Positions 33,485 through 41,516 of a stretch of 60,484 bases of DNA are shown here, in pieces. Origin of the DNA: Verrucomicrobiota bacterium (GTDB taxonomy: Bacteria; Verrucomicrobiota; Verrucomicrobiia; Chthoniobacterales; SZAS-18). Position 1 is the stretch's first letter. Each line of letters opens with the position of its first letter. The translations under genes were made by a program, and so were the position numbers. The stretch is from assembly GCA_019241085.1 (NCBI GenBank), contig JAFAXH010000052.1, positions 1-60,484 of the forward strand, written 5' to 3'. The notes below the pieces were generated by a model, which did no database searches, had not been told where the DNA came from, and was given only the letters and a program-made list of their open reading frames with translations.

Positions 33485-34462
33485 TCAAACCACCAGCCGC
33501 CGCGCGAGCCAGGTGCCCGGCATTCCCAAATGCGCCAAGGCCCACGCCGCCAGCGTGCGCGGACGGGGCGGGCGCTGGCGTAGCAGCACGCGCGCGAGCA
33601 CGCGGCGCGCGTCAGTCCGCTGGCCGGCGGCGAGGAGGTCGATGCCCTCGGTCGTTGCCTCGTGCGCCCAGAGCGCGCGCAACGGCTCGTGCAACGGCGC
33701 CATCGCCGGATCAGCGAGCATGGTTTCGTAACGAAACAAATGCCCCGCGACCATGCCACCGCGTCCGCGTCCCGTGCTCATGCCCCCGCCGTGGACGCGG
33801 TAATTCATGAGCCGTTCCGGCAGATAAAATGCGCGCCGCCAGCCGGCCTTCACGATTTGATAGAGCAGCCAATGGTCGATGGCGCCGCGGGCGCGCTCGT
33901 CGATCATTTCCGGCGTCGCCGCCGCCCGGCGAAAGAGCGTTGCCCCCACCGGCACGGAGTGCTCGACCAAGCCGACCCGCGCAAGGTCCGCGATGACGCC
34001 CGCCGGCAGCCGGTCGCGGCCGAACCGATGAGTCGCGGCGGCGCTTTCCTCCGCGAGCCGGCGGCCATGGCGGTCGATGGTCCAATGGTCGGAAAATGCG
34101 AGCGCCAGCGTCGGGTCGGCACGCAAGGGCGCGACGAGTTTTTCAATGAATTCCGGCTCGATGGTGTCGTCGTCGTGCAGGAGGCAGAAAAATTCGCCGC
34201 GGGCCGCGGCAATGCCGTAGCGCCAGTTGCCGGTGATGCCCAAATCCTGCGGGTGCCGGTGATAATGAAACCGCTGATCGGCGCGGAATTCCGCCAGCGC
34301 GCCGGCCGTGTCGTCCGGACTCGCATTATCGAGCACGCGAATCTCGACCGGCGCGTAAGTCTGCGCCAGCGCGCTGCGCACGGCGAAGGGCACCAGATGC
34401 GCGCGGGCGTGCGTCGGCATGAGGATCGTCACAAGCGGGTTGGGAGCGGCGGCGTCGCTCAT
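33485..34462 (-). CDS. family 2 glycosyltransferase
   Basis: A 325-aa GT-A fold enzyme. Residues 10-100 carry the nucleotide-sugar domain: VTILMPTHARAHLVPFAVRS, IRVLDNASPDDTAGAL and the metal-binding LLHDDDT with D97-D98-D99. It is cytoplasmic with no membrane helix; the C-terminal part is helical and Arg-rich. It probably builds a cell-surface glycan; donor and acceptor are unknown. Start ATG 34462 (MSDAAAPNPLVTIL). It heads the minus-strand run leading to the O-acetylation module, suggesting a possible polysaccharide link, though the permeases lie between. Confidence 0.9.
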   Translation of the reverse strand: MSDAAAPNPLVTILMPTHARAHLVPFAVRSALAQTYAPVEIRVLDNASPDDTAGALAEFRADQRFHYHRHPQDLGITGNWRYGIAAARGEFFCLLHDDDTIEPEFIEKLVAPLRADPTLALAFSDHWTIDRHGRRLAEESAAATHRFGRDRLPAGVIADLARVGLVEHSVPVGATLFRRAAATPEMIDERARGAIDHWLLYQIVKAGWRRAFYLPERLMNYRVHGGGMSTGRGRGGMVAGHLFRYETMLADPAMAPLHEPLRALWAHEATTEGIDLLAAGQRTDARRVLARVLLRQRPPRPRTLAAWALAHLGMPGTWLARRLVV

Positions 34463-34553
34463 GAGAAAGGTTCGTTTTTCCGTAGCGCAGTTTTTCGCGC
34501 GGAACAATTCCGGTTGGTAGGAAGAGGCAACTAGGTTCCGCGAGGTTGAGCAG

Positions 34554-34694
34554 GGGAGCGCAGGCTTCCAGCCTGCACCATCTGGCATCCTGCCGGATGG
34601 CTCTGGAGAAACCAAATGCCGCCAGAGGCGGCTATATTCTCAACAAGCTTGCCGGCAGGATGCCGGCAAGAGCAGGCTGGAAGCCTGCGCTCCC
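34554..34694. repeat. nested palindromic repeat, family 1 copy B
   Basis: The 23-nt arms at 34554-34576 and 34672-34694 are perfect inverse complements, each including GCAGGCT-TCC-AGCCTGC. An inner pair (GGCATCCTGCCGG and CCGGCAGGATGCC) is also complementary. Compared with copy A at 7315-7459, the arm hairpin has a G-to-A change on one side and the matching C-to-T on the other, so pairing is kept. It lies in the 314-bp divergent gap between the glycosyltransferase and the DAC-like gene. Confidence 0.85.
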
Positions 34695-34776
34695 TTTTTC
34701 CCCTGTCCTGAACGCGCAAATTTTGGCGTTCCCGCCGACCTGCGTTAAATTACAGCGACGGTTGCCTTTCCCGATC

Positions 34777-36150
34777 ATGACGGACCTCGCCCATCCGCAC
34801 GACCTCGCCGGCATCATCCGCGACCACTGGCACCTCGTGCACGAGGAAGCCGTTGCGCTCGGCGGCGGGCAAGCGGAACTCGCCGATTTTTGCGCCGCGT
34901 CCGCGACCACTTGGGAAGGTGAACCGCCGCCGCGCGAGGCACTGACGGAGTTACTGGCGATGTGCTTTCAAGCCAGCCTGCTGCGCGAGGAACAGCGGCC
35001 GGTGACGTTCCGCCTCATCCTGGCCGATCCGGACCATTTCCCGTGCGAGCAAGGTCCGCCTGACGGCTTGCACTGCCTGCCGTTTTTGCAGACGCGTCCG
35101 CTCAATCCGCTGGAACTGCGGCGCCTGTCGCCCGCGGCGGATTTTTACCGGTCGCTGCTCGGGGTGAGCTGGAGCGAGGATGGCGGCCTGCGCATTTGGG
35201 GCATCATCCATTCGGGCTTGCGCTGGCTGCAAAATATTTACGGCGGCCGGGGCCGGACGCAAAAACTGCCGCCGGCGCTGGTGGTCAGCGTGACGGCGCC
35301 GGGCCGGTTGACGGTCGGCTTTGGCTCGCGGGTGGTGGCGCGGCTGGAGGGTGGACAGTTGAGCGGGCCGTCGCTCAATGCCTTTGAATCGCACTGGCTG
35401 CCGGCGGCATTCGCCGAAGTGCGCACCGAAATCCTGGCCACCCATGCCGCCGCGCGCGCCGCGAGCGGCCAGCCGTGGGCGCAACTCGACGGCCAGGTGA
35501 TCCGCAACGTGGCGCGATACCTGATCAAGCGCCTGATCTCCGCTCTGCGGAGCGCGCAGCACGGCGCGACGATCCTCATCCTGCCCACCGCGCTGGAGCG
35601 GGATTGTTGCGGGCCGAATGCGTTCATCGATGTGAAATACCGCTTCGCGCCCGGCGAGCCGCGGCAGCGATTTCGCACGTTGATTCTGGGCATCGCCCAA
35701 CGCCTGGCCGAGTCGCACGGCGCGACGTTGGGCGAGGATGGGATGGTCGGCTGGCAGGAGTATTCCGACAGCAACGATGAAAAGCTGACGGCGCTGGACG
35801 AGGCGATCTACGAGATGGCGTATCTCATCGCCGGCTGCGCGGAGGTGGACGGCGCGGTGGTCTTGACGAAACGCTTCGAGCTGCTCGGCTTTGGCGGTGA
35901 GATTTCCGGCGCGCTGCCGGGCGTGCCGACGGTGCGCGAGGCGCTCGACTTGGAAGGCGCGCGCTACGAGGAGGAATCGACCGAGAGCGTCGGCACGCGC
36001 CATCGTTCCGCCTACCGCTTTTGCCGCGCCGTTCCCGAGGCCGTGGTCATCATCGTCAGCCAGGATGGCGCGGTGCGCTTTGTGAAAGGCGCGGAAGATG
36101 GCGCGGTCACGTATTGGGATCAAAGCTCGACGACATCGCTGGATGTGTGA
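34777..36150 (+). CDS. stand-alone DisA/CdaA-like (DACNV-type) putative nucleotide sensor or cyclase
   Basis: A 457-aa soluble protein starting at ATG 34777 (MTDLAHPHDLAGIIRDHW). The C-terminal 130 residues resemble the diadenylate cyclase (DAC) domain: VDGAVVLTKRFELLGFGGEI (DGA motif, about 358-360) followed by GTRHRSAYRFCRAVPEAVVI with the RHR motif at 408-410. In true DAC enzymes DGA and RHR bind ATP and metal to make c-di-AMP. The N-terminal two thirds (RLILADPDHFPCEQ, RDCCGPNAFIDVKYRF) are unlike DisA or CdaA and fit the predicted sensor group called DACNV in comparative genomics. No membrane helix. Whether it synthesises or senses a nucleotide cannot be told from sequence. It is followed 52 bp later by a small monooxygenase gene. 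Confidence 0.6.
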   Translation: MTDLAHPHDLAGIIRDHWHLVHEEAVALGGGQAELADFCAASATTWEGEPPPREALTELLAMCFQASLLREEQRPVTFRLILADPDHFPCEQGPPDGLHCLPFLQTRPLNPLELRRLSPAADFYRSLLGVSWSEDGGLRIWGIIHSGLRWLQNIYGGRGRTQKLPPALVVSVTAPGRLTVGFGSRVVARLEGGQLSGPSLNAFESHWLPAAFAEVRTEILATHAAARAASGQPWAQLDGQVIRNVARYLIKRLISALRSAQHGATILILPTALERDCCGPNAFIDVKYRFAPGEPRQRFRTLILGIAQRLAESHGATLGEDGMVGWQEYSDSNDEKLTALDEAIYEMAYLIAGCAEVDGAVVLTKRFELLGFGGEISGALPGVPTVREALDLEGARYEEESTESVGTRHRSAYRFCRAVPEAVVIIVSQDGAVRFVKGAEDGAVTYWDQSSTTSLDV

Positions 36151-36202
36151 GCGCGACCACGCGCCACCGTTGACTCCTTGTGTTAAGATAATCCGAATCA
36201 TC

Positions 36203-36502
36203 ATGTCCGAACAAATCACCATCATCGCCGTCTGGCGCACCCGCGCGGGCGAGGAAGAAAAGCTCGCGGCGCTACTCGCCGAATACCTCCCCATCGTGCG
36301 CCAGGAACCCGGCTGCCTGGAATTCACCGCGCAACGCGGCGCGGACGATCCGCGGCTCTTTGCGCACTACGAGCGCTACCGCGACCACGCAGCGTTCCTG
36401 GCGCATCGCGACAATCCGCAATACAAAGACTACGTGCTCGGCCGCTGCGTGCCCTTGCTGGAAGAACGCAAGGTCTATGTGCTGCACGAGCTGGCGGTCT
36501 AG
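36203..36502 (+). CDS. antibiotic biosynthesis monooxygenase (ABM) domain protein
   Basis: A 99-aa protein forming a single ABM ferredoxin-like fold: ITIIAVWRTRAGEEEKLAAL, IVRQEPGCLEFTAQ, FAHYERYRDHAAFLAHR, and the terminal VPLLEERKVYVLHEL. The pattern E-P-G-C-x-x-F ... Y-E-x-Y/W-x-x-x-x-A-x-x-x-H is diagnostic. Such small dimers (YgiN, quinol monooxygenases) oxidise quinols or other aromatics without cofactors, but many have no known substrate. ATG at 36203. It lies upstream of the ABC transporter genes on the same strand, perhaps in the same unit. Confidence 0.85.
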   Translation: MSEQITIIAVWRTRAGEEEKLAALLAEYLPIVRQEPGCLEFTAQRGADDPRLFAHYERYRDHAAFLAHRDNPQYKDYVLGRCVPLLEERKVYVLHELAV

Positions 36503-36636
36503 CGCGCATCGGCGGCGCGGTTATTTCATCCGCTTCGCCGGCCAACGGGCGGTTTCTCCCGTTTTAATTTGTAGGAAGTCGCGCGTCTTCCTTGCTTTTG
36601 GGATTGTGCTGCGCGGCGTTTCCGCTGCTCCCGCCT

Positions 36637-37653
36637 ATGAACTCAATCCTCCGTGTCCCCCGTCGATTGTTCCTCCACTGCGCAGTCCTTGGCATCCTGG
36701 CTTGCGCCATCGTTCCGCGCCTGTTCGCCGAAGACAAGCCCGCGCCCGATGTCGTGCGATTGGGCAACCTGAAATTCGCCCATTACGGCGCGGTTTCTTA
36801 CATGAAAGAATTGGGGGCGAAATATAACCTGGAGGTCAAAGAACAGATCTTCGCCAAAGGCATCGACATCGTGCCCGCGATCATGGCGGGCGACATCGAC
36901 ATCGCCGCCAGCGCGCTCGATGGCGCCATCGCCGGCCGCGCGAGTGGCGCGGCGGTCTATGTGGTGGCCGGCTTTGCCAAAGGCGGCATTCGCATCGTCG
37001 GCCGCGCGGACCTCGACTTGAAATCGGTCGCTGATTTGAAAGGCAAAAAAGTCGGCGTCCCGCGCGGCGGCGCACAGGAACTCGCGCTGTTTGCCGAGTT
37101 AAACAAAGTCGGCCTCACTTGGTCCGACCAGCCCGGCGCGAAGGACGTGCAAATCATGTATCTCGGCTATCCCGAGTGCAACCAGGCGCTGCAAGCCAAA
37201 CAGATCGACGCCATGTGCCAGAGCGAGCCGCAATCGACCCAAGCCATCGCCAAAGGCTGGGGCAAGGAGATCGTCAAACCTTACGACACGCCGATGGGCG
37301 AACCAGTCCGCGCGATGGTGATGACGGAGAAGATGTATAAGGAAAAACCCGACGTGGCGCAGCGCGTGATGAAATGTTTCGTCGAAGCGACCGCGAAATT
37401 CCTCGCCGACCCGGCGCTCGCCGAAAAATACGTGCGCGAAAGTTTGTTTAAAAACCAGCTCAGCGACGAAGATTACAAAGCCGCGATGGAAAACGCGGCC
37501 TTCACCTACGACATCACGCCGCAGCACGTTCAAACCACGACTGATGCGATGGTGAAATTCGGCGTCGGCCGGTTGAAAAATCCGCCCGTCGCAACGGATT
37601 GGGTGAAGCTCGACCTATTGGACAAGGCGAAAAAGGAACTGGCGGTTCAATAG
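36637..37653 (+). CDS. ABC transporter substrate-binding protein, nitrate/sulfonate/taurine type
   Basis: A 338-aa periplasmic protein with a signal peptide (about 1-31: MNSILRVPRRLFLHCAVLGI, cleaved near LFA-EDK). The mature part is an NMT1/SsuA-like two-lobe binder: IVPAIMAGDIDIAASALDGA, VADLKGKKVGVPRGGAQE and QALQAKQIDAMCQSEPQS are the typical ligand-site blocks. The permease and ATPase of the same class follow. The ligand (alkanesulfonate, thiamine precursor or other) cannot be set from sequence. ATG at 36637. The 134-bp spacer before it holds a small hairpin (AGGAAG ... CTTCCT, 36573-36592). Confidence 0.9.
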   Translation: MNSILRVPRRLFLHCAVLGILACAIVPRLFAEDKPAPDVVRLGNLKFAHYGAVSYMKELGAKYNLEVKEQIFAKGIDIVPAIMAGDIDIAASALDGAIAGRASGAAVYVVAGFAKGGIRIVGRADLDLKSVADLKGKKVGVPRGGAQELALFAELNKVGLTWSDQPGAKDVQIMYLGYPECNQALQAKQIDAMCQSEPQSTQAIAKGWGKEIVKPYDTPMGEPVRAMVMTEKMYKEKPDVAQRVMKCFVEATAKFLADPALAEKYVRESLFKNQLSDEDYKAAMENAAFTYDITPQHVQTTTDAMVKFGVGRLKNPPVATDWVKLDLLDKAKKELAVQ

Positions 37654-37681
37654 AACTAGGCAGCGTGTTCTTCTCCTCAAT

Positions 37682-37795
37682 CAGCTGCTTAATCGTAATC
37701 GTAATCCTAATCTTAATCCTCTGCGCTCGCAGCGCGGTGTCTGTGCCTCCGGCGGCAGAGACTAAGATTAAGATTAGGATTACGATTAAGCTGCG
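37682..37795. repeat. TAATC-rich inverted repeat, family 3 copy B
   Basis: The arms at 37682-37720 and 37758-37795 share CTTAATCGTAATC-, CTAATCTTAATC-type words and pair over most of their length. The GC-rich loop (CTGCGCTCGCAGCGCGG, then TGCCTCCGGCGGCA) matches the reverse complement of the loop of copy A at 16546-16652. It fills the spacer between substrate-binding protein and permease genes of one operon. Confidence 0.8.
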
Positions 37796-37828
37796 GAAGG
37801 CGTAGTAGAGATAACTTTGCTTCAAGTA

Positions 37829-38827
37829 ATGAATTCCGTTACGGCAAATCCTTCCGCGCAAACTCCAGCAACAACCGACGCGACCGCCGTTGCTGCGTCA
37901 AACGCGCAGCAACCGCCAGCCGTCGCCACCGCGCGCGTGTCGCTGCCTTGGCAAAATGCGCCGGCCAAGCTCGCGCAGTCGCTGGCCGTGCCGCTGCTCA
38001 TGCTGCTCCTCTGGCAATTCATCAGCGATCCGCGGGTGAAAGAATGGCCGCTGCTGAAGCACCATCCGGCGTTGATTGCGCGCCTGCCGAGCGCGCAGAT
38101 TCTGCCGCCGCCGACACAAGTGTTGCGCAAGTGGATTGAATATTCCGAGCCGACGCAGCCTTACTCTGCAGAACAAGGCTCCTACGTCCGTTGGCTGTTC
38201 AGCGGCGAGCTTTGGGACGACGCGTTCGCCAGCTTGCAACGCGTGGTCGTCGGTTTCATCATCGGCGCGGGACTGGCGCTGCCGCTCGGGTTGTTCATGG
38301 GCGCGAGCGACACGGTTTATCGGTTCTTTAATCCGCTGCTCCAAGTGCTGCGGCCGATCCCGCCGATTGCCTACATTCCGCTGTCGATCCTTTGGTTCGG
38401 ACTGGGCAACAAGCCCGCGTGGTTTCTCATCTCGCTCGGCGCATTTTTTCCCGTGCTGGTCAACACCATCAGCGGCGTGCGCAACGTGGACGGCATCTTT
38501 CTGCGCGCCGCCCGCAACCTCGGCGCGCGTGGCTTCACACTCTTTTGGCGGGTGATCCTGCCGGCGGCGACGCCGTATATTTTGACCGGCGCCCGCGTTG
38601 GCATCGGCGTCGCGTTCATCTGCGTGATCGTCGCCGAAATGGTCGCCACCAACAACGGTCTCGGCTGGCGCATCACCGAAGCGCGCGAGTTTTTCTGGAG
38701 CGACAAAATCATCGCTGGCATGATCTCCATCGGTCTGCTCGGCCTCGGGCTGGACACGCTCATGGACCGGCTCAATTCCTATCTCCTGCGTTGGCACCGC
38801 GGCGCCGACGCAGGGGCGAATAATTAA
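37829..38827 (+). CDS. ABC transporter permease, nitrate/sulfonate/taurine type
   Basis: A 332-aa inner-membrane protein of the SsuC/TauC class with six to seven membrane segments. The lead segment contains LPPPTQVLRKWIEYS, the EAA loop is AARNLGARGFTLFWRVILPA followed by ATPYILTGARVGIGVA, and AEMVATNNGLGWRITEARE is the conserved exit motif. The N-terminal 35 residues are Ala/Thr-rich and disordered. ATG at 37829. It lies between its binding protein (175 bp upstream) and its ATPase (152 bp downstream); each gap holds a different inverted repeat. Confidence 0.93.
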   Translation: MNSVTANPSAQTPATTDATAVAASNAQQPPAVATARVSLPWQNAPAKLAQSLAVPLLMLLLWQFISDPRVKEWPLLKHHPALIARLPSAQILPPPTQVLRKWIEYSEPTQPYSAEQGSYVRWLFSGELWDDAFASLQRVVVGFIIGAGLALPLGLFMGASDTVYRFFNPLLQVLRPIPPIAYIPLSILWFGLGNKPAWFLISLGAFFPVLVNTISGVRNVDGIFLRAARNLGARGFTLFWRVILPAATPYILTGARVGIGVAFICVIVAEMVATNNGLGWRITEAREFFWSDKIIAGMISIGLLGLGLDTLMDRLNSYLLRWHRGADAGANN

Positions 38828-38854
38828 CTTCTTCCGTTTGCCACGTTGGGAAGA

Positions 38855-38966
38855 ATGCCTCACGCAAAGGCCGCAAAGAACGCAAAGGAAGAGAGCAGAA
38901 CGAAGTTATTAATTCTTCCATTTTCTTCTAAACCTTTGCGTCCTTCGCGACCTTTGCGTGAGGCAT
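38855..38966. repeat. ACGCAAAGG-type inverted repeat, family 4
   Basis: The 34-nt arms at 38855-38888 and 38933-38966 pair at 31 of 34 positions. Each contains ATGCCTCACGCAAAGG or its inverse and two further GCAAAG words. The loop is AT-rich and itself short-paired (GAAGTTATTAATTCTTC). It lies between the permease and ATPase genes, ending 13 bp before the ATPase start, so it could hide or space the ribosome-binding region. Confidence 0.85.
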
Positions 38967-38979
38967 CTGTTTCCCCCCT

Positions 38980-39795
38980 ATGACCACCAAACGCGCTACC
39001 CCGCGCATCGAAGTTGTCGGCGTGCAAAAAGTTTTCCGCTCGCGCGATGGCCGCGAGGTCGTGCAGGCGTTGCGCGACATCAACCTCGAGATTTTCGACG
39101 GCGAATTCATCTGCATCCTCGGCCCGAGCGGCTGCGGCAAATCGACCTTGCTCAACGCCATCGCCGGCTTCTCGCGCCCGACCGCCGGCCGGCTCGTCGC
39201 CAACGGCCGCGTCGTCACCGCGCCCGGCCCGGATCGCGCGATGGTCTTCCAAGAATACGCGCTCTTCCCGTGGATGACCGTCTGGGACAACGTGGCCTTC
39301 GGCCTCCAACTCGCGTGCAAACCGAAAGCCGAAATCCGCGCGAAAGTGGACGCCCTGCTCGCCAAGCTGGCGCTCACCGATTTCCGCGACCGTTTTCCCA
39401 AAGACCTTTCCGGCGGCATGAAACAGCGCGTCGCCATCGCGCGCTGCCTCGCACTCGACTCGCCGACGTTGCTCATGGACGAGCCGTTCGGCGCACTCGA
39501 CGCGCTCACGCGTCGTTCGCTGCAAGACGAACTCCTGCGCATCTGGCAGGACTTCCGGCGCACGATAGTCTTCGTCACGCACGGCATCGACGAGAGCATC
39601 TACATCGCTGACCGCATCATCGTGATGACCTACCGCCCCGGCACCATCAAACAGATTGTGCCCATCACCCTCCCCCGCCCCCGCGACCCGAGCAGCCCCG
39701 AGTTCAACGCCATCGAACGCGAGCTGACGCGCCTCGTCATGGAAGAACAGTTGCGTCACCAAAAAGATGAGGCGCGCGCGACGGCGGGGCATTGA
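38980..39795 (+). CDS. ABC transporter ATP-binding protein, nitrate/sulfonate/taurine type
   Basis: A 271-aa ATPase of the SsuB/TauB class. Walker A GPSGCGKST (48-56), Q-loop MVFQEYALFPWMTVWDNV, signature LSGGMKQRVAIARCL, Walker B TLLMDEPFGALD and H-loop FVTHGIDES are all intact. The sequence FQEYALFPWMTV is characteristic of this transporter class. It completes the three-gene importer with the preceding genes. ATG at 38980. Confidence 0.95.
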   Translation: MTTKRATPRIEVVGVQKVFRSRDGREVVQALRDINLEIFDGEFICILGPSGCGKSTLLNAIAGFSRPTAGRLVANGRVVTAPGPDRAMVFQEYALFPWMTVWDNVAFGLQLACKPKAEIRAKVDALLAKLALTDFRDRFPKDLSGGMKQRVAIARCLALDSPTLLMDEPFGALDALTRRSLQDELLRIWQDFRRTIVFVTHGIDESIYIADRIIVMTYRPGTIKQIVPITLPRPRDPSSPEFNAIERELTRLVMEEQLRHQKDEARATAGH

Positions 39796-39829
39796 GTTGG
39801 TTGCGGGAGAACAACCAAGGCGGACAAAA

Positions 39830-41404
39830 ATGGCTGACTTCGGTAACGAAATCAGCTATTGCCAACAAACCCTCGCTTTACTTGATATGAACGGCTTCGG
39901 ACACGTTCGTCTCAAAACTCACAAAGGTTTGAAGACGGCAACTCTCCTTAACCTCGGAAAGATCAATGTCATATGCGGTCCAAATAATAGCGGGAAAACG
40001 ACCGTTCTTGAATGTCTCACAGACAAGAATCTCCGTGTCATTGGCAAACATATTGGTGAAGGAGAAACTAAACGGATCAACGAAAGAAGCATGGCAGGAA
40101 AACATTGGAGGGAGCAGCGGTTTACTGATGCGTATCCCACTGTGCTTTTGAAAGCAGCAGCAAATCGGGTAATTTGGTTTTCCACTGAGAAAATCGAATT
40201 TTGGACTGCATTGGTTGCCGCTTGGCAAAGTAAGTTCGGCGCAACAACGCCCGGCGAACAAACGGATGTCTTCCGGGCATATGAAGAGGAATTTAGTGAT
40301 GCAATTAACGTAGTGTTAATCCCCGCGAAACGCCGACTTGAGGCGTCCAAGCTAGTTAACGCGCATGAAGACATAATGCCGGATGGACGGGGCATCCTAA
40401 ATTTCCTGTTTGCTGCAAAAAATCACGACGGAACGTCGGAAGTTCGGAAAAGGTTCGACGCGATTACCATCGCATTTCAGGAGGTTTCCGCCGGATACGA
40501 ATTCGATGTATTCGTTCAGGCGAAGGACCCAAACACAACGCCGAGTCCAACGACAATCGAGCTGCGCTTTCGGCGTAAAGGCAGCGAATGGATTCAAGCT
40601 GTCGATTGCGGATTAGGTCTTCAGGAACTCCTCATTATTCTCTATTACACATTGGCATCGAATTACTCGGTGATCTTGGTTGAAGAGCCTGAGAATCATC
40701 TCCATCCTGAGATTCAGCGACGCTTAGTTACCTTTCTTCGCGAGAAATCGGAGAAGCAATTTTTCATCTCCACGCACTCTAGCGTCTTTCTTAATACTCA
40801 ATTTGTTGACCGTGTCTTCACCTGTCGAATGACAGACAGTGTGCAAGTCGAAAACGCGACCAGCCGCGCTGTCGTATTGACAGAGCTTGGCTATTCGATT
40901 GCAGACAATCTGATTTCCGATTTAGTCGTTTTATGCGAGGGACCAAAAGATAAGGTTGTCCTCGAAGAGTTCTTCCAAAAAATGGATTTAGTCCGACGTA
41001 GTAGTATCAAGATATGGCCGCTGGGAGGCGATATCATGGACCAGCTTGATCTAACTGTATTTCAGGAAACGCATCAACTCATCGCGTTGGTTGACGGAGA
41101 TCCTGGAAGTTCGGTAATCCGGAAACGCTTCTTGAAGAAGTGCGCTGATCTCGGAATTCCCGTGACTCGCTTGAAGCGTTATTCGCTGGAGAATTATTTC
41201 ACCGTAGAGGCTATTGCTGCGGTGATGAAAGGGCAAATGCCCTCATGTATCACTAATCTCGATCCAAAGAAATCTGTTGGCAGGCAATTGGGTTTCGAGG
41301 TGAAAAACATTGGTGGAAGAATCGCCAAAGAAATGAGGCTAGAGGATATCCAAGGCACCGATTTTGATGAGTTCCTTCAACAAGTGTCAAAGCTCTTGGT
41401 TTAA
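39830..41404 (+). CDS. OLD-family ATPase with TOPRIM nuclease domain
   Basis: A 524-aa protein. The N-terminal ABC-type ATPase has Walker A CGPNNSGKT (49-57), a degenerate signature CGLGLQELLIIL, Walker B VILVEEPENHLHPE (281-294) and H-loop FISTHSS. The C-terminal TOPRIM domain has VVLCEGPKDK (E370) and LVDGDPGS (D422, D424), the metal-binding residues of overcoming-lysogenization-defect nucleases. Relatives act in phage defence alone or with a helicase (as in Gabija), and some belong to retron or other systems. No helicase or partner follows here. AAGG at 39817-39820 precedes the ATG at 39830. Base composition is clearly AT-richer than both neighbours, which indicates horizontal transfer. 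A defence role is inferred from family. Confidence 0.85.
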   Translation: MADFGNEISYCQQTLALLDMNGFGHVRLKTHKGLKTATLLNLGKINVICGPNNSGKTTVLECLTDKNLRVIGKHIGEGETKRINERSMAGKHWREQRFTDAYPTVLLKAAANRVIWFSTEKIEFWTALVAAWQSKFGATTPGEQTDVFRAYEEEFSDAINVVLIPAKRRLEASKLVNAHEDIMPDGRGILNFLFAAKNHDGTSEVRKRFDAITIAFQEVSAGYEFDVFVQAKDPNTTPSPTTIELRFRRKGSEWIQAVDCGLGLQELLIILYYTLASNYSVILVEEPENHLHPEIQRRLVTFLREKSEKQFFISTHSSVFLNTQFVDRVFTCRMTDSVQVENATSRAVVLTELGYSIADNLISDLVVLCEGPKDKVVLEEFFQKMDLVRRSSIKIWPLGGDIMDQLDLTVFQETHQLIALVDGDPGSSVIRKRFLKKCADLGIPVTRLKRYSLENYFTVEAIAAVMKGQMPSCITNLDPKKSVGRQLGFEVKNIGGRIAKEMRLEDIQGTDFDEFLQQVSKLLV

Positions 41405-41516
41405 GCATTAACCTCGGTAAAAGTTGGAATTGTAGTTCTGGCTGCGTGCGTAACCAGACTGATTCTCCAGTTAAGTAGCATTCAAAAATCGCCGCACGAA
41501 TTTCCAGCGCAGCGAA

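Noticed and set aside
39830-41404. Complete Gabija (GajA-GajB) defence system
   Set aside because: Only the OLD-like ATPase-TOPRIM gene is present; the next gene is pckG on the opposite strand and there is no UvrD-like helicase.
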